A DNA stretch of 64,000 nucleotides from Terrimonas pollutisoli (lineage in GTDB: Bacteria > Bacteroidota > Bacteroidia > Chitinophagales > Chitinophagaceae), in NCBI RefSeq assembly GCF_029360765.1, contig NZ_JARKNA010000008.1:124001-188000 (forward strand). The letters run 5' to 3'. A program made the position numbers and the translations under genes. Below are positions 8,260 through 17,215 of this stretch, piece by piece (the first letter of the stretch is position 1; every line of letters begins with the position of its first letter). Under the pieces are notes generated by a model. The model was given only the letters and a program-made list of their open reading frames with translations. It was not told where the DNA came from and did not search any database.

Positions 8260-8528
8260 ACTATTTGTTTTTACGTTTATTCAAAATTGAATTCACTTGT
8301 ATAGAAGTGAAACAAAATCCTTCGTTTAAAAAAGATTTGGGAAGAAAAAGTTAAAAGCTACAGCACTAACCATAGAAAGATTATCGTAAGGCACTCCAAA
8401 AGCAGGCCCGGCCTGGCTTTTAACAGGTCCTGATTAACCACTTCCGTTACGTATGAAATCCGAAACATTTCTGCATCTTATCCCTTGCACAGGATTCTTT
8501 AACTTGTCATTGATTTTAACTACCAGAT
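8260..8528. other. Divergent intergenic region between the DUF4476 and A2M genes
   Basis: About 270 bp separate two divergently transcribed genes, so promoters for both must lie here. I see no exact TAnnTTTG box. A small imperfect hairpin AAAAGCAGG/CCTGGCTTTT lies around 8398-8421. Confidence 0.4.
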
Positions 8529-11500
8529 ATGAAACTTATAAAAAGGATTTGCTTTTTTACAATCTTACTCAGTCTATTTACCATGAGTGCCGAAAGCCAA
8601 AACAACATAAAGAAATACGACGCTGCCTGGAAAAGAGTGGAAGAATTTTCCAAAAAGAATCTTCCCAAATCAGCCCTGGCTGAGGTAAAAAAGATATATG
8701 ACATGGCTAAAAAAGATGGCTCGGCAGGCTCACCACAGGAGGCTCAACTTATAAAATCCCTGGTGTATATGACCGGGCTGCAGGCTGAGAACCGGGAGGA
8801 CAATGAAGTGTTTTCGATTGCAGAAATGGAAAAAGAAATTGCGGTTTCCAAAGAACCGGTTAGTGCGATTTTGAATAGCCTCTTAGCTGAAATGTACTGG
8901 AACTATTATCAGCAAATCCGCTGGGATTTATATAACCGAACCAAAACGACCAATTTTAATAAAAATGATATTGCCACCTGGGGTGCTGATGATTTTCATA
9001 AAAAGATCGGCGAATTATACCTGCAATCGATAAAGCCTGAAAAACTATTGCAGCAAACCAAATTGGAATCCTTTGATGCCATTATTATAAAAGGAAATGT
9101 TCGTCATCTTCGTCCTACCCTTTTTGATTTGCTGACTCACCGGGCATTAGATTATTTTGAAAACGACGAAAGAGACATCGCAAAACCAGCTTATGCTTTT
9201 GAAATCGACCAGGCAGCGGCTTTTGATCCGGCTGCAGATTTTATTCACCGGAAATTTTCAACCAAAGACTCCTTGTCCCTGCAATACCACGCATTAATCA
9301 TTTATCAGAAATTAATCGCCTTTCATAGCAAAGACACAAAACATGACGCTTTGATTGATGCGGATATTAAGCGTATTGAATTTGTAAGAAACAAATCAGT
9401 GCATCCTGACAAGGAACAACTCTATTTTAATGCCATCAATCACCTGGCCCGTCAATATGAAAGTACTCCCGCCGCATCCCAGGCCTGGTATTTGTTAGCG
9501 GCTTATTACAATCAGCAGGCCGATGAGTACAAACCATTTGGTGATACAACACATCGTTATTCAAGAGTAAAAGCAAAGGAAATTTGTGAAAAGGTTTTAA
9601 AAAATAAAGCTGCAGAAGGGACTGAAGGAGCCATCAATTGCTACAATTTATTAAATCAACTGAATAGCCAATCACTGCAATTCAGTGTAGAAAAGGTGAA
9701 TGTACCTGGCCATCCCTTCAGGGCTTTTGTAGCGTATAGAAACGTCAACCAGCTTTCCTTACGCCTGATCAAAGCAGATGAAACATTGAAAAAACAATTG
9801 GAAGATCAATATGGTGATAAATACTGGACATCCATCCTTGCAGCCAAACCCATTCTCGACTGGCAGCGACAACTTCCGGCAACCAACGACCTGCAGCAAC
9901 ATAGCGTTGAAATAAAGATCGACGCCCTGCTTTCCGGGGATTATATATTGGTGGCTGGTACAGACAAAGAATTCAACAACAAAAAAACTTTGCTCGGCGC
10001 CAGGTTATTTTACGTATCCAACATCAGCTATGTCAACAATGGTAATGATTTTTTTGTGTTGAACCGCGACAACGGTCAACCACTGGCCAATGCCGCAGTA
10101 CAGGTTTGGGAGCAGAAATATGATTATAAACAATCAAAATACACAAAGGAAAAAGCGAGGCTCTATAAGACTGACAATAATGGCTTTTTCAAAAAAGAAC
10201 AAACGAGCCAGGAGGCCGGCAAACGTTATAGCAATTATTCATATCTGCTGGATATTACCTATAATAATGACCGGCTATTTATGAATGACCTGGTGTATGA
10301 CTATTACTATTATCGTGATAATATTCCTAAGGAACCCAAAACAAGCAGCACTGTTTTTCTTTTTACCGATCGCAGCCTTTATCGCCCGGGGCAAACGGTA
10401 TATTTTAAAGGCGTAGTGCTAAACAGGTCGGTGGAAGAAAAAAAGGCATGGACTAATGACAACTATCAAACGACAATTTATTTGCGTGATGCGAACTACC
10501 AGGATATTGATACAATCGTTGTCAAAACCAATGAATACGGTTCATTCTCCGGCAAATTTCAATTGCCACAGTCTGGTCTGAATGGGGATTTCAGTATTTA
10601 CACCAAAAAAGATAATGGCAATGCCGGATTTAAAGTGGAAGAATACAAACGTCCCAAATTTTATGTGGATTATGAACCATTGAAAGGCACTTATAAAGTA
10701 AATGATACAATAAAAGTGACCGGTGTTGCAAAAGCCTATGCAGGAAACAATATAGATGGGGCCATGGTAAAATACCGGGTAGTTCGCCAGCCCCGATTTA
10801 TTTATCCGTGGTTATTTTGGCGTGGCTGGTTTCCACCCACTGCACCTATGGAAATTGCACATGGCGAGGCTACAACAGATAAGGGCGGCAAATTTGTTGT
10901 CAAATTTACCGCCATACCTGATCTGAAAATTGAAAAGAAACTGGAGCCGGTATTTGACTACACGGTGTATGCGGATATTACCGACATCAATGGAGAGACA
11001 AGAAGTGGTGAGCAAAAAATTTCTGTTGGTTATAAATCATTGCTTTTAAAAACAAACATCCCTGCAACGATTTCCGTTGACAGTTTAAAAACATTATCTA
11101 TTCGTACGGAGAATATGAATGGACAGTTTGAACCTGCCAACGTAAAAGTCACCATCGCTAAATTAAAAGAAGAAAAACGCTTGATCCGCAGCCGCTATTG
11201 GGAAAGGCCTGACCAGTTCGTCATCAGTAAAGAAGAATATATCAAGAACTTCCCTTATGATGAATACGATAATGAAAATGACCCTAAGACATGGGAGAAA
11301 GGAGAAAGAGTTTTTGAGAAGAGCGATTCGGTGAAGCAGAGTGGGGAATGGCAAGTGGAAAATGGGAGATTTGGTATAGGTTTTTATGTTATCGAAATTT
11401 CAACGAAAGATAAAAACGGTGAAGAAGTAAAAGATGTAAAATATATTGAGCTATATGATGAAAAAAGCAAACAATTAGCCACACCACAATATTTATGGTC

Positions 11501-14500
11501 AGAAGGTGCCAAACCCATTGAGCCCGGAGAAAAAACAACAGTCAGGCTGGGAACATCGGCCGATAATTTATTTGTAGTACAACAATTGGATAAAGAAACC
11601 GGCAACCAGCAACCGGGAGCTGGCAACTATTCGTTCCTGAAATTAAATAATGAAAAACGTTCTTTTGATTTCACAGCATCCGAAGCTGACCGTGGTGGTT
11701 ATGGCGTGAGCTGGTTATTTGTAAAACATAACAGGGTTTATCAATACAATCAAACCATTATGGTTACTTGGACGAATAAAGAATTGAGTATAGAATATGC
11801 GACTTATCGTGACAAAACATTACCCGGCAGTGAAGAAAAATGGAAACTAAAAATCACCGGTTATAAAAATGAAAAGCTGGCTGCTGAAATGCTCGCAAGT
11901 ATGTACGACGCTTCACTCGACCAGTTTTATCCGCATCAATGGAATAAGCCTTCTATCTGGCCAACATATAATTCCCGCAGATTCTGGAATAGCAGCAACA
12001 ATTTTGTAAAGGTCGAGTCGAATGTTAAGCCTGGAGTTTATCCTGACTCAAAATATTTTCAGAAACAATATGATCAACTTCTATCGACCTACTTCAACGA
12101 AATAGTTGTTGTCGGATACGGAAAACAAAGGAGAGCTCTAGCGGGTAGAGTACCGGGAATTGAAATGGCTGACATGAATGTTGCTGCTGCTCCTCAAGTT
12201 GAAATGATGAAAATGACCGAACCAAAAATTGTTAAAGACGAGGAAGTATCTGAACCTCCTGCAACGCAAGAAGAGTTGGATTCTGCAATCATGACAAAAA
12301 AAATTGGGCAAAGGCCTATCGATAACTCAGCCATTCAAATCCGCAAAAATTTCAATGAAACAGCTTTTTTCTTTCCCAATTTAAAAACAGACGAGAGAGG
12401 TGCTATTGAATTTTCTTTCACTTTGCCGGAAGCATTGACCAAATGGAAATTCCAGGCGTTGGCGCATACCAAAGAAGGCGCACTAGGTTATAGCACTAAA
12501 GAAATCATTACGCAAAAGCAATTGATGGTGCAACCCAATGCGCCAAGATTTTTACGGGAAGGCGATAAAATGGAATTCAGTGCCAAGATTGTCAACCTCG
12601 CCGATAAAGAATTGACAGGACAGGCAGAACTACATTTGTTTGATGCTACCACTAACCAACCAATTGACGGCTGGTTCAGCAATATGGCGCCGGTACAGTT
12701 TTTCACCGTAGCTGTGGGTCAAAGCCAAGCCGTGCAATTCCCGATTGTTGTTCCCTATCAGTTCAATAAAGCATTAGTGTGGCGGATCGTTGCGAAGGCG
12801 GATGCTTTTAGCGATGGAGAGGAAAATGCCATGCCTGTTCTAACGAATCGCATGTTGGTTACGGAAACACTGCCATTGCCGATGAGGGGTACAGGCACCA
12901 AAAATTTCTCCTTTGAAAAATTATTGAACTCCGCAAATTCGGAAACTCTTCAGCACTATTCGCTCACCGCAGAATACACTTCTAACCCGGTATGGTACGC
13001 CGTACAGGCATTACCTTACCTGATGGAGTATCCTTATGATTGTGCAGAGCAAACCTGGAACCGTTATTATGCTAATTCACTGGCAACGTTTATCGCCAAT
13101 TCGTCGCCACGCATTAAGCAGGTTTTTGAGCAATGGAAAACAAAAGATACTGCCGCACTGCTTTCCAACCTGCAAAAAAATGAAGAGTTGAAGGCCATCC
13201 TGCTGGAAGAAACTCCCTGGGTATTGCAGGCAAAAAGCGAAACAGAACAAAAAAAGAATATTGCTTTATTGTTTGACATGATACGAATGAGCAAAGAAGT
13301 CAGTAGCTCTTACGACAAGCTGAAGCAAATGCAAAGCAGCAATGGTGGTTTTGTGTGGTTCAAAGGTGGACCCGATGATCGCTACATGACACAATACATT
13401 GTCACAGGCATCGGTCACCTGAAAAAATTAAATGGTTATGCCGAAGGGCAAAAACCAAAGCTGGACGAAATTTTAGTATTGGCAATTCCTTATCTCGATA
13501 AAAAAATAAAAGAAGATTATGACAACCTGGTCAAACACAAAACCGACCTCACAAAATACACACCCGATTACAGCATTATACAATACCTGTATATGCGAAG
13601 CTTTTTCCCGGAGTATAAAATAGCGAACGCTTCACAAAAGGCCTATGACTATTTCAGGACCAGAACCCAGTTAACCTGGACAAAGCAAAACAAATACATG
13701 CAGGGAATGATCGTACTTGCTTTAGGCAGAACAGGTGACGCAAAAACGCCGGTGGAAATATTGAAGTCATTGAAGGAAACTGCGATTATCAATGAAGAAT
13801 TGGGCATGTATTGGAAGGATGCAAGGCGGGGCTGGTTCTGGCATGAGGCGCCAATCGAAAGACAGGCATTACTGATAGAAGCGTTCCAGGAAATTGGCAG
13901 GGATTTTAAAACCGCAGATGATTTAAAAACATGGTTATTGAAAAACAAGCAGACCAATCGCTGGGAGTCAACCAAAGCAACAGCCGAAGCCTGCTATGCC
14001 TTATTGTTGCAGGGCACCCAATGGTTAACAAATGAGCCATCGGTTCAAATTAAACTCGGCGACCTTCTCATAACCCCTTCCAAAGGAGAAGGAACAGAAC
14101 CTGCTGAAGCTGGCACAGGTTATTTTAAAAAAACTATCGATGGGAAGGATGTAAAACCAGTAATGGGAAACATCTCCGTAACAGTAGGTTCTTCGCAAGT
14201 CTCTCGGCCGGCTGGCGGAGGAGATTTAGAGGGGGCCACATACGGTGCTGTTTACTGGCAATATTTCGAAGACCTGGATAAGATCACGACTGCCTCTACT
14301 CCACTCCAGCTGGTAAAGAAATTGTTTGTAGAAAAGAACTCTGATCGAGGGCCTGTGTTGACGCCAGTGAATGACGGCGACATTTTAAAAGTAGGTGATA
14401 AGATAAAAGTGCGGATAGAACTGCGGGTTGACAGGGAAATGGAATATGTGCATATGAAAGATATGCGGGCATCTGCTATGGAACCGGTAAATGTATTGAG

Positions 14501-14720
14501 CAGCTATAAATGGCAAGGCGGTTTAGGCTATTATGAATCTACCAAAGACGCCAGCACCAATTTCTTTTTCAGTAACCTGCGCAAAGGAACTTATGTTTTC
14601 GAATATCCTTTGTTTATTACTCATGCCGGCAATTTCAGTAACGGCATTACAACTATACTATGTATGTATGCTCCGGAATTTTCTTCACACAGTGAAGGAA
14701 TTCGCATCAACGTGGAGTGA
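8529..14720 (+). CDS. Large secreted alpha-2-macroglobulin family protein with thioester motif
   Basis: The 2063-residue protein starts with a signal peptide (MKLIKRICFFTILLSLFTMS) without a lipobox. A helical region follows to about residue 390, then macroglobulin domains (LFTDRSLYRPGQTVYFKGVV near 612 is the MG2 hallmark). NETAFFFPNLKTDERGAIEF near 1275 marks the post-bait MG7 region, and YPYDCAEQ carries the thioester Cys1505 with its Gln, followed by an alpha-alpha toroid. Family members trap proteases: cleavage of a bait region activates the thioester. In the bait position (about 1191-1216) this one holds EIVVVGYGKQRR then ALAGRVPG, resembling a SusC TonB box and plug start. Around 1848 an in-frame palindromic repeat encodes ITPSKGEGTEP. 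The gene ends in a tail that is duplicated just downstream (14765-14817). Confidence 0.9.
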   Translation: MKLIKRICFFTILLSLFTMSAESQNNIKKYDAAWKRVEEFSKKNLPKSALAEVKKIYDMAKKDGSAGSPQEAQLIKSLVYMTGLQAENREDNEVFSIAEMEKEIAVSKEPVSAILNSLLAEMYWNYYQQIRWDLYNRTKTTNFNKNDIATWGADDFHKKIGELYLQSIKPEKLLQQTKLESFDAIIIKGNVRHLRPTLFDLLTHRALDYFENDERDIAKPAYAFEIDQAAAFDPAADFIHRKFSTKDSLSLQYHALIIYQKLIAFHSKDTKHDALIDADIKRIEFVRNKSVHPDKEQLYFNAINHLARQYESTPAASQAWYLLAAYYNQQADEYKPFGDTTHRYSRVKAKEICEKVLKNKAAEGTEGAINCYNLLNQLNSQSLQFSVEKVNVPGHPFRAFVAYRNVNQLSLRLIKADETLKKQLEDQYGDKYWTSILAAKPILDWQRQLPATNDLQQHSVEIKIDALLSGDYILVAGTDKEFNNKKTLLGARLFYVSNISYVNNGNDFFVLNRDNGQPLANAAVQVWEQKYDYKQSKYTKEKARLYKTDNNGFFKKEQTSQEAGKRYSNYSYLLDITYNNDRLFMNDLVYDYYYYRDNIPKEPKTSSTVFLFTDRSLYRPGQTVYFKGVVLNRSVEEKKAWTNDNYQTTIYLRDANYQDIDTIVVKTNEYGSFSGKFQLPQSGLNGDFSIYTKKDNGNAGFKVEEYKRPKFYVDYEPLKGTYKVNDTIKVTGVAKAYAGNNIDGAMVKYRVVRQPRFIYPWLFWRGWFPPTAPMEIAHGEATTDKGGKFVVKFTAIPDLKIEKKLEPVFDYTVYADITDINGETRSGEQKISVGYKSLLLKTNIPATISVDSLKTLSIRTENMNGQFEPANVKVTIAKLKEEKRLIRSRYWERPDQFVISKEEYIKNFPYDEYDNENDPKTWEKGERVFEKSDSVKQSGEWQVENGRFGIGFYVIEISTKDKNGEEVKDVKYIELYDEKSKQLATPQYLWSEGAKPIEPGEKTTVRLGTSADNLFVVQQLDKETGNQQPGAGNYSFLKLNNEKRSFDFTASEADRGGYGVSWLFVKHNRVYQYNQTIMVTWTNKELSIEYATYRDKTLPGSEEKWKLKITGYKNEKLAAEMLASMYDASLDQFYPHQWNKPSIWPTYNSRRFWNSSNNFVKVESNVKPGVYPDSKYFQKQYDQLLSTYFNEIVVVGYGKQRRALAGRVPGIEMADMNVAAAPQVEMMKMTEPKIVKDEEVSEPPATQEELDSAIMTKKIGQRPIDNSAIQIRKNFNETAFFFPNLKTDERGAIEFSFTLPEALTKWKFQALAHTKEGALGYSTKEIITQKQLMVQPNAPRFLREGDKMEFSAKIVNLADKELTGQAELHLFDATTNQPIDGWFSNMAPVQFFTVAVGQSQAVQFPIVVPYQFNKALVWRIVAKADAFSDGEENAMPVLTNRMLVTETLPLPMRGTGTKNFSFEKLLNSANSETLQHYSLTAEYTSNPVWYAVQALPYLMEYPYDCAEQTWNRYYANSLATFIANSSPRIKQVFEQWKTKDTAALLSNLQKNEELKAILLEETPWVLQAKSETEQKKNIALLFDMIRMSKEVSSSYDKLKQMQSSNGGFVWFKGGPDDRYMTQYIVTGIGHLKKLNGYAEGQKPKLDEILVLAIPYLDKKIKEDYDNLVKHKTDLTKYTPDYSIIQYLYMRSFFPEYKIANASQKAYDYFRTRTQLTWTKQNKYMQGMIVLALGRTGDAKTPVEILKSLKETAIINEELGMYWKDARRGWFWHEAPIERQALLIEAFQEIGRDFKTADDLKTWLLKNKQTNRWESTKATAEACYALLLQGTQWLTNEPSVQIKLGDLLITPSKGEGTEPAEAGTGYFKKTIDGKDVKPVMGNISVTVGSSQVSRPAGGGDLEGATYGAVYWQYFEDLDKITTASTPLQLVKKLFVEKNSDRGPVLTPVNDGDILKVGDKIKVRIELRVDREMEYVHMKDMRASAMEPVNVLSSYKWQGGLGYYESTKDASTNFFFSNLRKGTYVFEYPLFITHAGNFSNGITTILCMYAPEFSSHSEGIRINVE
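14074..14097 (+). repeat. Degenerate in-frame copy of the GC palindromic element inside the A2M gene
   Basis: AACCCCTTCCAAAGGAGAAG is a degenerate member of the palindromic family described at 32171; it is read in frame as ITPSKGEG. Confidence 0.4.
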
Positions 14721-14726
14721 TCGATT

Positions 14727-14763
14727 CCTCCTCTCCTTTGGAGAGGAGGTTAGGAGGAGAGGT
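14727..14763 (+). repeat. GC-rich palindromic element directly after the A2M stop
   Basis: A perfect 10-bp stem CCTCCTCTCC / GGAGAGGAGG (14727-14736, 14740-14749) with loop TTT is followed by TTAGGAGGAGAGG, the same stem-plus-tail plan as the copies in uvrA and rarA. It begins 7 bp after the A2M stop and separates it from a second copy of the C-terminal tail. Confidence 0.7.
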
Positions 14764-14764
14764 C

Positions 14765-14817
14765 ATGCACCGGAATTTAGTTCGCATAGCGAAGGGATTC
14801 GCCTGTCAATAGAATAA
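14765..14817 (+). pseudogene. Duplicated C-terminal tail of an A2M gene
   Basis: The frame here encodes HAPEFSSHSEGIRLSIE and a stop, nearly the same as the real A2M end (YAPEFSSHSEGIRINVE). At DNA level the copies differ mostly at synonymous positions, so they diverged under selection as coding sequence before being brought together. It is in a different frame from the upstream gene and has no start of its own. Confidence 0.65.
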
Positions 14818-14830
14818 TTTATAGATGCTT

Positions 14831-14860
14831 ATTAGGGTTGGTCAGTTGATCAACCCTAAT
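14831..14860 (+). terminator. Hairpin terminator after the A2M locus
   Basis: ATTAGGGTTG (14831-14840) and CAACCCTAAT (14851-14860) form a perfect 10-bp stem, followed by CTATTTATTC. The U-tract is weak. Confidence 0.55.
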
Positions 14861-14896
14861 CTATTTATTCATTAGTTATCATACTGTCAATGAACT

Positions 14897-14904
14897 TATT
14901 TTTG
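14897..14904 (+). promoter_or_regulatory. -7 box giving a probably leaderless oxidoreductase mRNA
   Basis: TATTTTTG fits TAnnTTTG and ends 4 bp before the ATG at 14909. Initiation at the usual distance would start the transcript at or next to the ATG. Confidence 0.45.
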
Positions 14905-14908
14905 CTTC

Positions 14909-15970
14909 ATGCAGATAGATTATTTAATTGTTGGACAGGGCATCAGCGGAACTTTTCTTTCCTATTATTTGCAAAAGGAAAATAAAAGTTTTTTAGTCAT
15001 TGATAACAACTATGAAAATGCTCCTTCAAAAATCGCAGCAGGTATCATCAACCCGGTAACCGGAAGAAGATTAGTAACAGTGTGGATGGTGGATGAAGTG
15101 TTACCTTATGCATGGAAAGCTTACCAGGAGTTTGGCCATGACCTTGGAATAACTGCCATATCTCAAAAACCAATCATTGATTTTTTTCCCAACCCTTTCA
15201 TGCGGGAAAGTTTTTTACAAAAGATTGAAAGTGGTGATAAATATGTACACTCCTACCCGGAACAAAATCATTTCAATAATTTATTTAACTATGAATTTGG
15301 TTGTGGCGAAATACGACCAGCATATACGGCGCACCTCGAAACATTATTACCTGCCTGGCGAAAAACACTGATTGCAAGCAACAATTTATTGGAGGAAAAT
15401 TTTGAGCCGGAGCATTTAAAAATTGAAGCCGATAAAATTCAGTATAAAGAAATTATCGCCGATAAAATTATATTCTGCGATGGCACATCCAGTTTTGAAA
15501 ATCTTTTTTTCAAACAACTCCCTTTCGCACCCAACAAAGGGGAAGCATTGGTTGTGTCGATTCCCGGTTTACCCGACACGCATATTTATAAGAAATCAAT
15601 GATGATTGTTCCGCTGGCGGAAAAAGATTTGTTTTGGGTTGGCGCCAGCTATGTCTGGGATTTCGAAAATGCCAATCCAACAACTGCGTTCAGGGAAAAT
15701 ACAGAACAGGTTTTAACACAGTGGTTAAAAATTCCTTTTACGATTGTTGAACATCGATCGGGGTTGCGGCCGGCCACACTGGAACGACGGCCCTTTGTTG
15801 GATTTCATCCCTCACATCCATCGATCGGGATATTGAATGGCATGGGTACAAAAGGATGTTCACTGGCACCTTTTTTTGCCAGACAGCTGGTGGATCATCT
15901 TTTATACGAAGAGCCAATTGCAAAAGATGCAGATATAAAAAGATTTTCAAAAATTTTAACCCGCTCCTAA
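14909..15970 (+). CDS. FAD-dependent oxidoreductase (DAO family)
   Basis: The 353-residue protein opens with the dinucleotide-binding motif YLIVGQGISGTFLSYYL and the ribose-binding acidic end VIDNN near residue 33, then KIAAGIINPVTGRR, which is typical of DAO-type oxidoreductases. The C-terminal RPATLERRPFVGFHP and GMGTKGCSLAPFFA segments form the second FAD-contacting part. Members oxidise amino acids or other amines; the substrate cannot be told from sequence. It is monocistronic between the A2M gene and a convergent MtfA-like gene. Confidence 0.8.
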   Translation: MQIDYLIVGQGISGTFLSYYLQKENKSFLVIDNNYENAPSKIAAGIINPVTGRRLVTVWMVDEVLPYAWKAYQEFGHDLGITAISQKPIIDFFPNPFMRESFLQKIESGDKYVHSYPEQNHFNNLFNYEFGCGEIRPAYTAHLETLLPAWRKTLIASNNLLEENFEPEHLKIEADKIQYKEIIADKIIFCDGTSSFENLFFKQLPFAPNKGEALVVSIPGLPDTHIYKKSMMIVPLAEKDLFWVGASYVWDFENANPTTAFRENTEQVLTQWLKIPFTIVEHRSGLRPATLERRPFVGFHPSHPSIGILNGMGTKGCSLAPFFARQLVDHLLYEEPIAKDADIKRFSKILTRS

Positions 15971-15996
15971 CTCCCCTTTAAGGGATGGGGGTAAGT
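15971..15996 (+). repeat. Short palindromic element after the oxidoreductase stop
   Basis: CTCCCCTTTAAGGGATGGGG resembles a shortened version of the palindromic element family (CCCC-loop-GGGG followed by a G-rich tail). It starts right at the stop codon. Confidence 0.4.
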
Positions 15997-16015
15997 AGCT
16001 ACGGCAGCTGCCAGG

Positions 16016-16046
16016 CGTCTTTTTTTATAATTTTTGATAAAAAGAC
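16016..16046. terminator. A/T-rich inverted repeat between convergent genes
   Basis: GTCTTTTTTTAT and ATAAAAAGAC form an imperfect stem with U-runs on both strands, placed between the convergent oxidoreductase and MtfA-like genes. It could terminate both. Confidence 0.45.
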
Positions 16047-16073
16047 GGAGACGGTAGAGCAGAAATAACGTAA

Positions 16074-16856
16074 TCATGGTTCGGTTATGAGCAATTTAGT
16101 TTTCGTTACAGGGTCCTGGTTGAGTACATGGCTTAATGCTTCGTAGAGATCAGGCATATTTCTTCGTAAGCCTTCAGGGTTTTCAAAAAACGCTTCAACA
16201 CTCACTGCCCAGAACTCATGCATATTACTGAAAGCATAGCTTCTTAAATAACTGCGACGCTTTGCAATAACGTCTGCCAATATGGGGCCGGTCTTGGTGG
16301 AAAACCGTTCATAGTTTAATCGAAAATTTGGATCCATACCATACTGGGCAAAAAAGTTATTATAAAGTAAAGCATGAGCCATCTCGTGCACAGCTACATT
16401 GATGTTATCATTTTTATAAGAATACCCGTACAAAAAATGTTTCCATGAAAGATAGATTCCGTCAGGAGCAACATGACCGATATACAGTTCATCGTCATTA
16501 TCCAGGCGATAAGCATCGGCCAGGATATAAATGTCTTTGAAATAAGATAGCTGGTAATTTTTTAAACCGAATGTCACCTGCACAGCCGATGAACTTACCA
16601 ATATAGCCGTGGCTTCATTTTTTTCCATCCCGATAAAATGAAATCGTTTCTGATTACGAAACTGGTGTGCTCTTTTTACAAATTTCCATTTAGAATAAAT
16701 CGGGAGATCATTGAAATAAGAAAACACACTCCCGATCACATAAGAATAATCATTGAAAATGGCGGCATCAATACTTTCTTCTTCAGGTAGTGGGGTTATA
16801 GCCGAACGGGAAGTTCGGGAAAACAGGCCACTCAGTCTTTGAAGAATTGATTGCAT
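16074..16856 (-). CDS. MtfA-like zinc metallopeptidase
   Basis: I choose the ATG at 16856 (MQSILQRLSG), giving 260 residues; an upstream ATG at 16898 adds 14 unconvincing residues. The zinc site HEMAH (His157, Glu158, His161) is present, with EFWAVSVEAFFENPE near 220-235 supplying the third-ligand Glu in the way of MtfA (peptidase family M90). E. coli MtfA acts on Mlc and so affects sugar uptake; the target in Bacteroidota is not known. The protein has no signal peptide and is likely cytosolic. Confidence 0.8.
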   Translation of the reverse strand: MQSILQRLSGLFSRTSRSAITPLPEEESIDAAIFNDYSYVIGSVFSYFNDLPIYSKWKFVKRAHQFRNQKRFHFIGMEKNEATAILVSSSAVQVTFGLKNYQLSYFKDIYILADAYRLDNDDELYIGHVAPDGIYLSWKHFLYGYSYKNDNINVAVHEMAHALLYNNFFAQYGMDPNFRLNYERFSTKTGPILADVIAKRRSYLRSYAFSNMHEFWAVSVEAFFENPEGLRRNMPDLYEALSHVLNQDPVTKTKLLITEP

Positions 16857-17057
16857 AGTGCACGGTTCGGTGTTTAAATATAGACAACGAATGAACAACT
16901 TGCAAACATATACTGGTTATTTTCCGCTAGTAAATCTACGTATAATTCATCAATGAACTAGCAGCCAAGAGGGTGAAAAAGTTATTCAGCAGTTCAACAT
17001 ATTTAATCCTCAGCAACAATCGGACTTCACAACACATTACTCCTCCTGGCTGATTTA

Positions 17058-17204
17058 TTACACCAATGCTTTAAGAATCCTGGCCAATTTATAGTTGAAT
17101 TGGCCAATACTGTCTCGCTTACTATCTTTGCCGCCCATAAAGAAGCGTAAACCGTTGGCTGTAAAGCCTTCCAGCTGATTTGTTGGACCCTTTAACGCAT
17201 AATT
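17058..17204 (-). pseudogene. Possible 3' remnant of an unrecognised gene upstream of aspS
   Basis: On the minus strand an open stretch of 48 codons ends at the TAA 17060-17058 and reads as convincing protein (LKGPTNQLEGFTANGLRFFM, then GGKDSKRDSIGQFNYKLARI). There is no start codon at its upstream end, where a stop at 17205-17207 interrupts the frame just before aspS. It may be what remains of a gene displaced by rearrangement. The rest of the 16857-17215 region shows nothing further. Family not recognised. Confidence 0.35.
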
Positions 17205-17215
17205 TTAGAATTTCC

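Noticed and set aside
14533..14764. Upstream part of the plus-strand frame that contains the duplicated A2M tail
   Set aside because: It is out of frame over the real A2M coding sequence; only the last 17 codons are A2M-like, so it is a relic rather than a gene.
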